A stretch of 61,357 nt of DNA. Source: an uncultured Eubacteriales bacterium. Lineage in GTDB: Bacteria; Bacillota; Clostridia; TANB77; CAG-508. Below are positions 1 to 8,710 of this stretch, one piece after another. A model generated the notes under the pieces. The model was not told where the DNA came from. It did no database searches and saw nothing but the letters and a program-made list of their open reading frames with translations. The DNA lies in contig CASEIZ010000034.1 in the NCBI GenBank assembly GCA_949288185.1, positions 1 through 61,357 of the forward strand. Reading direction: 5' to 3'. The position numbers and the translations under genes are program-made. Position 1 is the first letter of the stretch. Every line of letters starts with the position of its first letter.

Positions 1-55
1 CTAAAAGAGGTAAAAAAATACAATTGATAAAATAAATTTTAAGGAGGAAAATAAA

Positions 56-760
56 TTGGATACAAATTATTTAGAAAACAACTATTTAACATTAGTTGGA
101 AAAGTTACAGGAGAAAAGAAATTTAGTCATGAAATTTATGGGGAAAGATTTTATATTTTTAATTTAGAAATACCTCGTTTAAGTGGTGTAGCAGATATTA
201 TACCAATTACGATTTCAGAAAGACTAATCAATGAAGATACATTAACAGAAGGACAAAAATTGTTAGTAAAAGGACAATTCAGATCATATAATAGTTATGA
301 AAGTGAAAAGAACAGATTAATCTTAACTGTATTTGCCAAAGATATAAAAGTTATATCTGAGGAAGAACAAAGTGAAGAAGAAAATGAAATGACTAAAAAA
401 GATGTTGTTACCAATGAAGTTGTTTTAATTGGTTATATTTGCAAAAAACCAATTTATAGACAAACACCATTTGGTAGAGAAATTGCAGATATATTACTTG
501 CAGTTAATAGAGCTTATAACAAATCAGACTATATTCCTTGTATTGCATGGGGAAGAAATGCAAGATTCTGCCAAAATCTTGAAGTTGGTTCTCAAATAAA
601 ATTAGTTGGTAGAGTTCAATCAAGAACTTATGAAAAGAAACATGAGGATGGAAGTGTTGAAACAAGAGTTGCTTATGAAGTTTCAGTAGGAAGTCTAGAA
701 GTAATTGAAGAAAATGATAATGAAAGTACTGTTGATACAGAAAATCAAGAGGCTGTATAA
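56..760 (+). CDS. Tandem-OB-fold single-stranded DNA-binding protein
   Basis: A 234-residue protein built from two SSB-like halves joined by an acidic linker near residues 100-112. The second half carries the clearer SSB pattern (GREIADILLAVNR, then YIPCIAWGRNARF and IKLVGRVQSR). The first half follows the same order with LVGKVTGEKKF and LLVKGQFRSY. SSB proteins coat single-stranded DNA in replication, repair and uptake. This two-domain form is a side branch rather than the canonical SSB, and it lacks the usual Gly/Pro-rich tail ending in DDDLPF. The start is TTG at 56 because a strong AAGGAGG lies just upstream. It ends in an acidic tail and is followed by a terminator. The family is fairly sure; the exact role is inferred. 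Confidence 0.75.
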   Translation: MDTNYLENNYLTLVGKVTGEKKFSHEIYGERFYIFNLEIPRLSGVADIIPITISERLINEDTLTEGQKLLVKGQFRSYNSYESEKNRLILTVFAKDIKVISEEEQSEEENEMTKKDVVTNEVVLIGYICKKPIYRQTPFGREIADILLAVNRAYNKSDYIPCIAWGRNARFCQNLEVGSQIKLVGRVQSRTYEKKHEDGSVETRVAYEVSVGSLEVIEENDNESTVDTENQEAV

Positions 761-780
761 GATATAAATAGAATTGAAAT

Positions 781-817
781 AAAAGTTTGGAAGGTCTAGT
801 CTTTTCAAACTTTTTTT
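781..817 (+). terminator. Rho-independent terminator after the SSB-like gene
   Basis: AAAAGTTTG pairs with CAAACTTTT around a 16-nt loop and runs into a T-tract 20 bp after the stop codon. Confidence 0.7.
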
Positions 818-854
818 GATATAATGCAAAAGGATATACTCATTCTACCTTTTA

Positions 855-1073
855 ATTTTCAAAATGTATTATCTATATAGTATTTTTGCAATATCGCGTA
901 AGCGAGCAAACGAACAAAGTGAGTGCGATTGGAGCAACCTTCACACGTTGAAACGTAAATTTTTAGACAGGCTTAAATTCATTTAAGACTAGATAAAAAT
1001 TTATCTTTCAACATCAGTGGTTGCGACACACAAGATATAAAAAAATACTATATAGATAATACATTTTGAAAAT
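855..1073. repeat. Long inverted-repeat element E1
   Basis: The ends (ATTTTCAAAATGTATTATC at 855 and its reverse complement ending at 1073) pair over about 34 bases. A second, nested pairing lies inside (GTTGAAACGT...AAATTTTTA with TAAAAATTT...TTTCAAC), together with AGCAACC/GGTTGCG. The core holds a GC-richer stretch with CGCGTAAGCGAG and GTGCGATTGGAG. The last motif resembles the interior of the elements at 33813 and 47704, read on the other strand. It fills the gap between the terminator of the SSB-like gene and the next gene. No open frame of note is present. Confidence 0.6.
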
Positions 1074-1117
1074 AGAAATTTTTAGTATAAAAAAATAAAA
1101 AATTGTGGAGGAGAAAC

Positions 1118-2827
1118 ATGTTTAAACACAAAGAAGAAAAAGAGAAAAAAGAAAACAATGAGAAAAACGAGAAGATAAAAGGGATATTTCATTCTAAATG
1201 GTTTTTTGCAATTATAGCAGTTATATTAATTGCGATATTTTGTATTGCTATGACACCAGTGACATTACAAAATGATACATTCTATACGATAAAAATAGGT
1301 GAACAGATAACTAAAACAGGAATTGATATGCAAGATCATTTTTCTTGGCATGAAGGTTTAGCTTATACCTATCCACATTGGTTATATGATTTGATAACAT
1401 ATTATATATATGCAGGATTTGGTATGACAGGCATCTATGTAACAACTTGTATATTAACCGTTATATTAGGTATTTCTCTATATATAGTTAATACAAAAAT
1501 TGCCAAAAATCAGTTAGTTTCTTTTATATTAACAGTAATTGTTATTTATATTATAAGAGGATATATTGCAGCAAGAGCACAATTGCTAACCTTTATTTTA
1601 TTTGTATGGATTATCTATTGTATTGAAATGTTTCTGGAAAATAGAAAAATTCGATATGCAGTTGGACTAGTTCTCATTTCAACATTGATTGCAAATTTAC
1701 ATGTAGCCGTTTGGCCATTTATATTTGTGTTGTTCTTACCATATATAGCAGAATATATACTTGCATTGATAGCAGATATTGCAATATATAGAAAGATTAG
1801 CATAAAAATCTTAAATTTTAGAATTAAGTTATTAACAAAATCAGAAAAAAATGTTGATAAAAAATTAGAATTAGAAGAAAAATTAAAAGATATCATTGCA
1901 AAAAATGAAAGAATAAAAGTAAAAAGAGAAGAAGACCTAAAAAATCCATATAAAATTAAATTCAATAAAAATTCAAACGTAAAATGGTTAATATTGGTTA
2001 TGATTATATGTGCTTTTACAGGTCTATTAACTCCATTAGGAGATACACCATATACGTATTTATTTAAAACCATGGCAGGAAATACAACACAAAATATTAA
2101 TGAACATTTGCCAATGACGATTATTGATGAAACAGAGGCTTTATCAGCAATTGTAGTTATCTTAGCAATTTTAACCTTTACAAAAACCAAAATTAAACTT
2201 AGTGATTTATTTATGATAGGTGGTTTATGTTTGTTAATGTTGGCATCAAGGAGACAAATTACCATGTTTTGCCTAATTGGTGCATTAATTGTAAATAAAA
2301 TGATATGTGGATTATTTGAGCTATATACAAAAGATGGATTAGAAAGACTGACAAAAATGATTACAGGTAAAGTAGGGTATGTCATCATGATTATTGTTAT
2401 GCTAGCTTTAAGTTATCATTTTTATGAGCCAAAACAAGATGATGAATATATAGATGAATCTGATTATCCAGTTCAAGCATGTGATTATATTATACAAAAC
2501 ATAGACCTGGGAGAAGCTAGATTTTATAATGAATATAATTATGGAAGTTATATGATATATAGAGGAATACCGGTATTTATTGATTCTAGAGCAGATTTAT
2601 ATGCACCGGAATTTAGTGGGAAAGAAGATGATATATTCATAGATTTTATCAATACATCTAATATAGGAGAATTTTATGAAGATACGTTTGATAAATATAA
2701 TATCACACATGTGATTACGTATAAAAATTCCAAAATGAATATGATTATCAAAGAAACAAATGATCCAAATTACAAAGAGTTATATGAAGATGATTATTTT
2801 ACAGTATACGAAAGAATCAATGTATAA
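1118..2827 (+). CDS. Multi-pass membrane protein, GT-C glycosyltransferase-like
   Basis: A 569-residue membrane protein with a lysine/glutamate-rich cytosolic N-terminus (about 30 residues), roughly ten hydrophobic helices, a charged loop near residues 245-290 and a soluble C-terminal part. The first extracytosolic loop (DTFYTIKIGEQI...DHFSWHEG) and the C-terminal block (NEYNYGSYMIYRGIPVFIDSRADLY) match a pattern seen in uncharacterised GT-C-fold-like proteins (NEY-WGGYL...VFIDGRADLY). Those proteins are presumed to use lipid-linked sugars, but the function here is not established. An upstream in-frame TTG at 1103 is possible, but GTGGAGGAG directly before ATG 1118 fixes the start there. It lies 46 bp before lspA. 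Confidence 0.6.
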   Translation: MFKHKEEKEKKENNEKNEKIKGIFHSKWFFAIIAVILIAIFCIAMTPVTLQNDTFYTIKIGEQITKTGIDMQDHFSWHEGLAYTYPHWLYDLITYYIYAGFGMTGIYVTTCILTVILGISLYIVNTKIAKNQLVSFILTVIVIYIIRGYIAARAQLLTFILFVWIIYCIEMFLENRKIRYAVGLVLISTLIANLHVAVWPFIFVLFLPYIAEYILALIADIAIYRKISIKILNFRIKLLTKSEKNVDKKLELEEKLKDIIAKNERIKVKREEDLKNPYKIKFNKNSNVKWLILVMIICAFTGLLTPLGDTPYTYLFKTMAGNTTQNINEHLPMTIIDETEALSAIVVILAILTFTKTKIKLSDLFMIGGLCLLMLASRRQITMFCLIGALIVNKMICGLFELYTKDGLERLTKMITGKVGYVIMIIVMLALSYHFYEPKQDDEYIDESDYPVQACDYIIQNIDLGEARFYNEYNYGSYMIYRGIPVFIDSRADLYAPEFSGKEDDIFIDFINTSNIGEFYEDTFDKYNITHVITYKNSKMNMIIKETNDPNYKELYEDDYFTVYERINV

Positions 2828-2873
2828 GAAAACAGGTTCTTTGTAGGATTATACAATCAAAAGAGAGGTATTT

Positions 2874-3386
2874 ATGAAAAAAAAAGAAAAGAAAAAATTG
2901 TATTTGATACTAGCTATTATGATATTTCTTATCATATTTATAGACCAATTATCCAAAGTTCTTGTTATACATTATGGAGAAATAACATGGATATCTGATA
3001 ACATTGTACTAAAACCAACAGAGATGCAAAATGGTATGTATGATGAAACTTCTAGAGGAGTAACGATATTAACAAACTTAGTGATTGTAGCGATTATCTT
3101 CGGAATTATAAAAAGCGATAATCAATTTGTAACGAAAAAAACAAAAATATTGTTAAGTTTTGCTTTTGCCGGAGGTGTTAGTAACATTATTGATAGACTA
3201 TGTAGAGGAAGCATTGTGGAATTTATTAACATTGGAAATTTCCCAGTATTTAATATAGCAGATGTTTGTATTTTAATTGGCTGGGTTTCCTTTGTTGCTA
3301 TATTTGCATCTTTCTCATCAAAAGAATTGACCAAAAAGAAATTAAAAACGGATAGAAAAAATGAAGATACGACATCTCATGGATAA
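2874..3386 (+). CDS. lspA: Lipoprotein signal peptidase (signal peptidase II)
   Basis: A 170-residue membrane aspartic protease that removes the signal peptide from diacylglyceryl-modified prolipoproteins. Four hydrophobic helices are visible. The two catalytic-aspartate motifs are present: GGVSNIIDRL near residue 100 and VFNIADVCI near residue 124, matching the family's N-x-x-D-R and F-N-x-A-D. The early FIDQLSKVL motif also fits. The lysine-rich tail is longer than usual. It precedes rluD, a very common pairing in Firmicutes. Confidence 0.92.
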   Translation: MKKKEKKKLYLILAIMIFLIIFIDQLSKVLVIHYGEITWISDNIVLKPTEMQNGMYDETSRGVTILTNLVIVAIIFGIIKSDNQFVTKKTKILLSFAFAGGVSNIIDRLCRGSIVEFINIGNFPVFNIADVCILIGWVSFVAIFASFSSKELTKKKLKTDRKNEDTTSHG

Positions 3387-3483
3387 GTACTAAAAACTTC
3401 GTATCATTTACTAGTTTGTTATTTATAGAAAGCAATAGAATGTTAAAAAAATACAGGATACAAAATTGGAAAGGATTAAATAA

Positions 3484-4395
3484 ATGAAGTATTTGGAAGT
3501 AGAAAAGGATAACAAGAGAATAGATGCCTATTTATCAGAAAAACTTGAAGATACATCAAGAGTGGCAGTACAAAGATTAGTAACCAATGGCAAAGTCTTG
3601 GTAAATGGTAAAAATGTAAAATCATCATATAAAGTACAAGCAGGTGATAAAATTCAAGTAGAAGAAGAAGCTCCAGTAGAAGTAGCTTTAAAAGCACAAA
3701 ATATTCCTCTAGACATTATTTACGAAGACAAGGATATCATTGTTGTGAATAAGCCAAAAGGAATGGTGGTACATCCTGCAAATGGAAATCCTGATGGAAC
3801 ATTAGTAAATGCCATTATGGCAATTTGTAAAGATTCTTTATCAGGAATTGGAGGAGAAATTAGACCAGGAATTGTACATAGATTAGACAAAGATACATCA
3901 GGAATTATTATTATCGCCAAAAATGATAAAGCACATATACACTTAAGTAAACAAATAAAAGATCATAAAGTAAAAAAGACATATATTGCTTTAGTAAGAG
4001 GCATTGTCAAAGAAAATGAAGCAACGATTAATATGCCAATTGGAAGAAGTGAAAAAGATAGAAAGAAAATGGCAGTTACCAAGAAAGGGAAAGAAGCCAT
4101 AACCCATTTTAAAGTGTTAGAAAGATATGATAAATATACACTATTACAAGTAAATATAGAAACAGGAAGAACCCATCAAATTAGAGTGCATTTGTCTCAA
4201 ATTGGATATCCCATTGTAGGTGATGAGGTGTATTCAAATGGAAAAAATGAGTGGAATGTGAAAGGACAATGTTTGCATGCCAAAAGTTTGGAGTTTACAC
4301 ATCCCATAACTGGAGAAACAATGTATTTAGAAGCAGAATTGCCAGAATATTTTGAAAATATTCTAAAAGATTTAGAGAAAAGAAAGAGACTTTAA
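3484..4395 (+). CDS. rluD: 23S rRNA pseudouridine synthase, RluD type
   Basis: A 303-residue RluA/RluD-family enzyme that isomerises uridine to pseudouridine in 23S rRNA. An N-terminal S4-like RNA-binding domain (residues 10-65, RIDAYLSEKL...VLVNGK) is followed by the synthase domain. The catalytic motif HRLDKDTSG is near residue 138, and GRTHQIRVH sits near residue 228. Length and domain order match RluD. It lies directly after lspA. The start is ATG with GGAAAGGA upstream. Confidence 0.9.
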   Translation: MKYLEVEKDNKRIDAYLSEKLEDTSRVAVQRLVTNGKVLVNGKNVKSSYKVQAGDKIQVEEEAPVEVALKAQNIPLDIIYEDKDIIVVNKPKGMVVHPANGNPDGTLVNAIMAICKDSLSGIGGEIRPGIVHRLDKDTSGIIIIAKNDKAHIHLSKQIKDHKVKKTYIALVRGIVKENEATINMPIGRSEKDRKKMAVTKKGKEAITHFKVLERYDKYTLLQVNIETGRTHQIRVHLSQIGYPIVGDEVYSNGKNEWNVKGQCLHAKSLEFTHPITGETMYLEAELPEYFENILKDLEKRKRL

Positions 4396-4430
4396 TATGT
4401 ATAAAATAATCTATAGAAAGGAGAATAAAA

Positions 4431-5327
4431 ATGCAAGAAGTGATAAAACATGAAACACAAAGCATATCACAAACTCCAGATAATCATGAAGTTGCAAGAG
4501 AAAAATATTTACAACCTATATTAGAAGTATTGGATAGAAAAAATATAAAAGGTGCAAGGCTATTAAAACAAGATAATAGTGTGATGCTTTTAATAGATAA
4601 AAGTCAATTAAATAGTATGAATACAGACATATTAAACACCATGAATATGGTGTATCCCAATCATGTAGTTTGTATTAAGGATGCGGAGAATCCATTTGAT
4701 TATGAAGAGTTATATGAAGAAGATATACCATCAAAAAGAAATAAGAAAGTAAGACCATATCAGGTATTTAGTGAATATTGGAGTACAGACATGAGTAGCT
4801 ACAAAGAATACTATAACCGTTATCCATTTGTTGGAATAGAATTAGATACTAGAAAATTAGATCCAGTTATGCAATTAGGATATTTTTTAGAATTTGTAAA
4901 TACATTTCAAACGCAAAATCCATTAGAACAAGAAGATATAGCAATCAAAAGAGGTGTAGAGGTATATTCACCAGAAACTTTAAGAAGATATGATGAATAT
5001 ATTAAACAAGGATGTCCTGATAAACAGGGAATAAGCCTTTTAGTAAAATATAATGAAGCCATTCAAGATGATGTGTCAAATGGATTAGAATTAAAAAATG
5101 ATCCATATTTTAATAGAATAGCTATAATAAATTTTAATGGAAAAGAAGGAGTTATATATGATTTTATGATGAAACTTTCACAAAGTAGAATGGAAGCAAA
5201 TGTAAAAAATTATATTGCAAGTAAACAGCATAAAGCCAATGAAGAACATGGTATACAAGGAGATGATATATTCCAAGCATCTGAAATACCAGAAGCACCA
5301 TCTACATCCGGAATACCAGAATTGTAA
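4431..5327 (+). CDS. Hypothetical protein, 298 aa
   Basis: A soluble, charged protein with no signal peptide or membrane segment. I recognise no domain. It has a Gln/Glu-rich N-terminus, a mixed α/β middle (EYWSTDMSSYKEYYNRYPFVG) and a C-terminal segment ending in a Pro/Ser-rich tail. It has a good ribosome site (GAAAGGAG) and sits between two pseudouridine synthase genes, 25 bp before the second, so co-transcription is likely. Confidence 0.6.
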   Translation: MQEVIKHETQSISQTPDNHEVAREKYLQPILEVLDRKNIKGARLLKQDNSVMLLIDKSQLNSMNTDILNTMNMVYPNHVVCIKDAENPFDYEELYEEDIPSKRNKKVRPYQVFSEYWSTDMSSYKEYYNRYPFVGIELDTRKLDPVMQLGYFLEFVNTFQTQNPLEQEDIAIKRGVEVYSPETLRRYDEYIKQGCPDKQGISLLVKYNEAIQDDVSNGLELKNDPYFNRIAIINFNGKEGVIYDFMMKLSQSRMEANVKNYIASKQHKANEEHGIQGDDIFQASEIPEAPSTSGIPEL

Positions 5328-5352
5328 TATAAAAAAGAAAGGAGCATCGTTT

Positions 5353-6069
5353 TTGGAAGAAATACGATTACAGAAATATCTAGCAGAAGCGGGAATTGCC
5401 TCAAGAAGAAAGGCAGAAGAACTCATCTTGCAAGGGAAAGTGCAAGTAAATGGAAAAGTCGTAACAGAACTTGGAACAAAAGTACATCCTGGAAAAGATG
5501 AAGTGAAATATGAAAATAAAATTGTGCAAATGGAAAACAAGAAAGTTTATATTTTACTAAACAAACCAATTGGATATGTAACAACTGTAAAAGATCAATT
5601 TGACCGTGATTCTGTTTTAGACTTGGTAAAAGTAAAAGAAAGATTAGTACCAGTAGGCAGATTAGATATGTATACATCAGGAGCCTTAATTCTTACAAAT
5701 GATGGAGATTTTGTATATAAAGTGACACATCCAAAACATGAAATTAGTAAAACGTATACGGTTACGTTAAAAGGAATTGTTAGTAAAGAAAATGTAGATA
5801 ATTTAAGAAGAGGTGTGGATATTGGCGGATATATAACCAAACCTGCCAAAGTAAAAATTTTAAAAACAGATGAAGAAAAACAAATCACAAGATTAGAAAT
5901 TATTATTCATGAAGGAAAAAATAGACAAGTAAGAAAGATGTGTGAAGCAATTGGACATAAAGTACTTGCCTTACACAGAAGTGAGATTGCAGGCATTGGA
6001 GTGAAAGATATAGAACTCGGAAAATGGAGATATTTGTCGAAAGAAGAAGTGAAAAAAATATCTAAGTAA
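5353..6069 (+). CDS. RsuA/RluB-family pseudouridine synthase
   Basis: A 238-residue enzyme with an N-terminal S4 domain (LQKYLAEAGIASRRKAEELI, then VQVNGK) and a synthase domain. The catalytic aspartate is in VGRLDMYTSGALILTNDGD, and the KNRQVRKM motif near residue 192 fits the RsuA/RluB/RluE/RluF branch. RluB (23S rRNA) is the usual assignment in Firmicutes, but I cannot separate it from RsuA here. The frame is open further upstream, but TTG 5353 has AAAGGAG at the right distance and begins exactly at the conserved S4 domain, so it is taken as the start. A terminator follows. Confidence 0.87.
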   Translation: MEEIRLQKYLAEAGIASRRKAEELILQGKVQVNGKVVTELGTKVHPGKDEVKYENKIVQMENKKVYILLNKPIGYVTTVKDQFDRDSVLDLVKVKERLVPVGRLDMYTSGALILTNDGDFVYKVTHPKHEISKTYTVTLKGIVSKENVDNLRRGVDIGGYITKPAKVKILKTDEEKQITRLEIIIHEGKNRQVRKMCEAIGHKVLALHRSEIAGIGVKDIELGKWRYLSKEEVKKISK

Positions 6070-6095
6070 ATTTTAATTTGAAATAAAAAAGGATA

Positions 6096-6137
6096 AAAGG
6101 CTATTTCAGATGATGAATTGAAATAGCCTTTCATTAC
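6096..6137 (+). terminator. Rho-independent terminator
   Basis: AAAGGCTATTTCA pairs perfectly with TGAAATAGCCTTT across a 10-nt loop, 26 bp after the preceding stop. The T-run is short. Confidence 0.65.
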
Positions 6138-6285
6138 GTTTATTATACGAAAAAACATAAAATGCTTGAATTTTTTACATTTTTGTGATTTAATATACAT
6201 AATTTAATTTATATATTTTTTTAATTTTATCATAAATTTTAATATCAAAAAATTTCCAAAAATCAGTTTAAAATTTAATTTGTAA

Positions 6286-6906
6286 GGAGGTGATAATGTC
6301 ATATATCAGTTTACGTATAAAAATTATATTCAGTGTATCCATAATATTAAACAAAAAGATTATTTAGATTTACAAGAAGAAAGTGAAACATATAGCATTT
6401 TAACAGGAAATCATTTGGAAAATAGATATAAAAAGATGATTGAATATTTATTTAAAGACAAAGAAAGAATTTGTTTTTTTCTTAATTGTTTCTCAGATTT
6501 TTATGGAAAAATAGAAAAAGAAAAATTAGTATATATTGATTTTTATAAAAGTAAGAAAGGGATAAAAATTATATATAAACACTTAGATAAACAAATATTT
6601 TATATGATTATGTATCAACAAGAAATTTCTACAGATTTACCGTATTCTATTTTACAGGAATGCATAAAAATCATTAAGAATTGTAAGCAAAAAAATATCA
6701 AAAATATAAGTATTATTCCCATTGTGATATATGTTAAAGAAAATACATATCATTATGGAAAAACAATGAAGCAATGTTTTCAGATGACAACGTATGATAA
6801 TCATATACTGGAATTAAAGTATAATCTAATGAATTTATCAAAATTTTCAAAACAACCTAAGATGAGAAATACTATATTAGAAGAGCTAATATATATAGAA
6901 AATTAA
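6286..6906 (+). pseudogene. Rpn/PD-(D/E)XK transposase-like protein with damaged start
   Basis: A coding frame encodes about 205 residues ending in PIVIYVKENTYHYGK and a LELKYNLMNL block, resembling the Rpn/PD-(D/E)XK nuclease-transposase family. A strong AAGGAGG with ATG at 6296 lies in a different frame that stops after 23 codons. The coding frame itself is open from 6286 with protein-like sequence (YQFTYKNYIQCIHNIKQK) but has no ATG/GTG/TTG start before TTG 6415, which has no ribosome site. The simplest reading is a one-base frameshift just after the ATG. The usual N-terminal PD-(D/E)XK active-site residues are not clear, so the family call is tentative. About 300 bp of AT-rich sequence upstream holds nothing I recognise. 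Confidence 0.45.
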
Positions 6907-6922
6907 AATAGGGTTTGAATCT

Positions 6923-6958
6923 AATAGAGATGTGTTAAGACACCATCTCTATTTGTTT
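6923..6958 (+). terminator. Rho-independent terminator
   Basis: AATAGAGATG pairs with CATCTCTATT around an 11-nt loop, followed by TGTTTTA. It separates the Rpn-like gene from the ABC transporter genes. Confidence 0.7.
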
Positions 6959-7026
6959 TACATAAAATATATTAATGGCATAATAAATGACAGATGTATC
7001 TAAAGATTAGAAAGGAATGAGACTAG

Positions 7027-7794
7027 ATGAAAACCATATTAGAGATAAAAAATATTTGTAAAACTTATCAAAGTAAAGAAGGGGAAATTTTAGCACTAGA
7101 TAATATTCATTTTAGAGTAAAAGAAGGAGAGTTTGTATCGATTATAGGTCCTAGTGGATGTGGAAAATCTACTCTGTTATCTATCATTAGTGGATTAGAA
7201 GAAAAAACAAAAGGGGAAATCTACATAGAAAATAAAAAAGTAGAAGGAATTTCAGAAGAAGTAGGATATATGCTACAAAAAGATTGCTTATTAGAATGGA
7301 GAAATATATGGAGTAATAGTATATTAGGGTTAGAACTAAAAGGAAAATTAGATGAAAAAAATAAAAACTATGTAGAGAATTTATTAAAAAAATATAATCT
7401 GTACGACTTTAAAAATAAATATCCATCAGAACTATCTGGAGGAATGAGACAGAGAGCAGCTTTAATTAGAACTTTAGCAACAAAGCCAAAAATTCTATTA
7501 TTAGATGAAGCATTTTCAGCATTAGATTATCAAACAAGAATCATGGTAACAAATGATATTTATTCTATATTAAGAAAAGAAAATATGACAGCGATTATTG
7601 TCACACATGATATTTCAGAAGCCATAAGTATGTCTGATAGGGTTGTGGTATTAACCAAAAGACCAGGAACAGTGAAAGATATTTATACAATTGATTTTGA
7701 AATGGAAAATAGAAACCCTATCAATGTAAGGGAAAGTCCCAAATTTAGTGGATATTTTAACACTTTATGGAAGGAGTTGGGTGTTGATGAATAA
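7027..7794 (+). CDS. ABC transporter ATP-binding protein (SsuB/TauB type)
   Basis: A 255-residue cytosolic ATPase of an importer. Walker A is GPSGCGKST near residue 42, the Q-loop is YMLQKDCLL, the signature is LSGGMRQRAAL, Walker B is ILLLDEAFSALD, and the switch histidine is in IVTHDISEA. Sequence style and gene order (ATPase, permease, binding protein) match the nitrate/sulfonate/taurine family, which also includes pyrimidine (HMP) and riboflavin importers. It overlaps the permease gene by 8 bp, so the two are translationally coupled. Confidence 0.88.
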   Translation: MKTILEIKNICKTYQSKEGEILALDNIHFRVKEGEFVSIIGPSGCGKSTLLSIISGLEEKTKGEIYIENKKVEGISEEVGYMLQKDCLLEWRNIWSNSILGLELKGKLDEKNKNYVENLLKKYNLYDFKNKYPSELSGGMRQRAALIRTLATKPKILLLDEAFSALDYQTRIMVTNDIYSILRKENMTAIIVTHDISEAISMSDRVVVLTKRPGTVKDIYTIDFEMENRNPINVRESPKFSGYFNTLWKELGVDE

Positions 7795-8593
7795 TGCTTT
7801 ATCACAGGAAAGAAAACAATATATCAAACATAATAGAAAAAGAAAAATACTGGTATTTTCAACACAGGTAGCAATATTCGTTGGTTTTTTAGCCATATGG
7901 GAAGTATTAGCGGATATGAATGTAATTGATAGTTTTATCATGAGCCAGCCAAGTAGAATATGGGAAACACTAACCAACTTAGGGTCTAATGATTTATTGA
8001 TGCATATAAAAGTAACTGTATATGAAACAGTTGTAGGATTTTTATTAGGCACCATTTTAGGAACGATGATTGCTATTATGCTATGGTGGTCTAAATTCCT
8101 TTCAGATGTGCTAGAACCTTATTTAGTTGTATTAAATAGTTTACCAAAGGTTGCTTTAGGACCTGTGATTATTATATGGGTAGGGGCAGGAACACCAGCG
8201 ATTATTGTGATGGCAGTGGCGATTTCATTAGTTGTTACCATATTAGAAAATCTAAATGGATTTATAAAAACAGATAAAGATTTAATTAAAATGGCAAAGA
8301 CCTTTAAAGCTACGAAACTTCAAATATTGGCCAAAATTGTTATACCAGCCAATATTTCTACCTTTATCAATTCTTTAAAAGTTAGTATTGGACTTTCTTT
8401 AGTAGGTGTTATCTCAGGAGAATTCTTAGTGTCTAAAGCAGGTTTAGGATATTTGATTGTATATGGAGGGCAAGTGTTTAAGTTGGATTTGGTTATGGCA
8501 AGTGTGATTATACTTGGTGTTGTCGCAGGATTGATGTATTTGGCTGTATTATTGTTAGAAAAAATCATATTGAAATCTAAAAAATTTCAATAA
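7787..8593 (+). CDS. ABC transporter permease (SsuC/TauC type)
   Basis: A 268-residue inner-membrane permease with about six helices and the EAA loop near residues 160-180 (AKTFKATKLQILAKIVIPA). The typical N-terminal block 'WEVLADMNVIDSFIMSQPSRIWETL' region of this family is seen. The frame is open to 7748, but ATG 7787 has AAGGAGTTGG upstream and starts inside the last codons of the ATPase gene. It forms the channel for the neighbouring ATPase and binding protein. Confidence 0.87.
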   Translation: MNNALSQERKQYIKHNRKRKILVFSTQVAIFVGFLAIWEVLADMNVIDSFIMSQPSRIWETLTNLGSNDLLMHIKVTVYETVVGFLLGTILGTMIAIMLWWSKFLSDVLEPYLVVLNSLPKVALGPVIIIWVGAGTPAIIVMAVAISLVVTILENLNGFIKTDKDLIKMAKTFKATKLQILAKIVIPANISTFINSLKVSIGLSLVGVISGEFLVSKAGLGYLIVYGGQVFKLDLVMASVIILGVVAGLMYLAVLLLEKIILKSKKFQ

Positions 8594-8601
8594 TGGAAGG
8601 A

Positions 8602-8631
8602 GAATTACTATTTAAATAGTAGTTCTTTTTT
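8602..8631 (+). terminator. Terminator/attenuator between permease and binding protein genes
   Basis: GAATTACTATTTAAATAGTAGTTC is a near-perfect inverted repeat followed by TTTTTT. It lies inside the transporter operon, so it may set the ratio of permease to binding protein rather than end the operon. Confidence 0.6.
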
Positions 8632-8710
8632 GTTATGTCTAAGCAATTAATATTTCACACATTCTAACAAGCAACATAAAATATAAGAAGAAAACATAAG
8701 GAGGTGTGAA

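Noticed and set aside
1615..2388. 257-codon minus-strand frame opposite the GT-C-like gene.
   Set aside because: Antisense shadow of a membrane protein; no ribosome site and no recognisable domain.
6907..7026. Possible TPP or other riboswitch before the ABC importer.
   Set aside because: Only a terminator hairpin and AT-rich sequence are present, with none of the conserved TPP, FMN or SAM core blocks.
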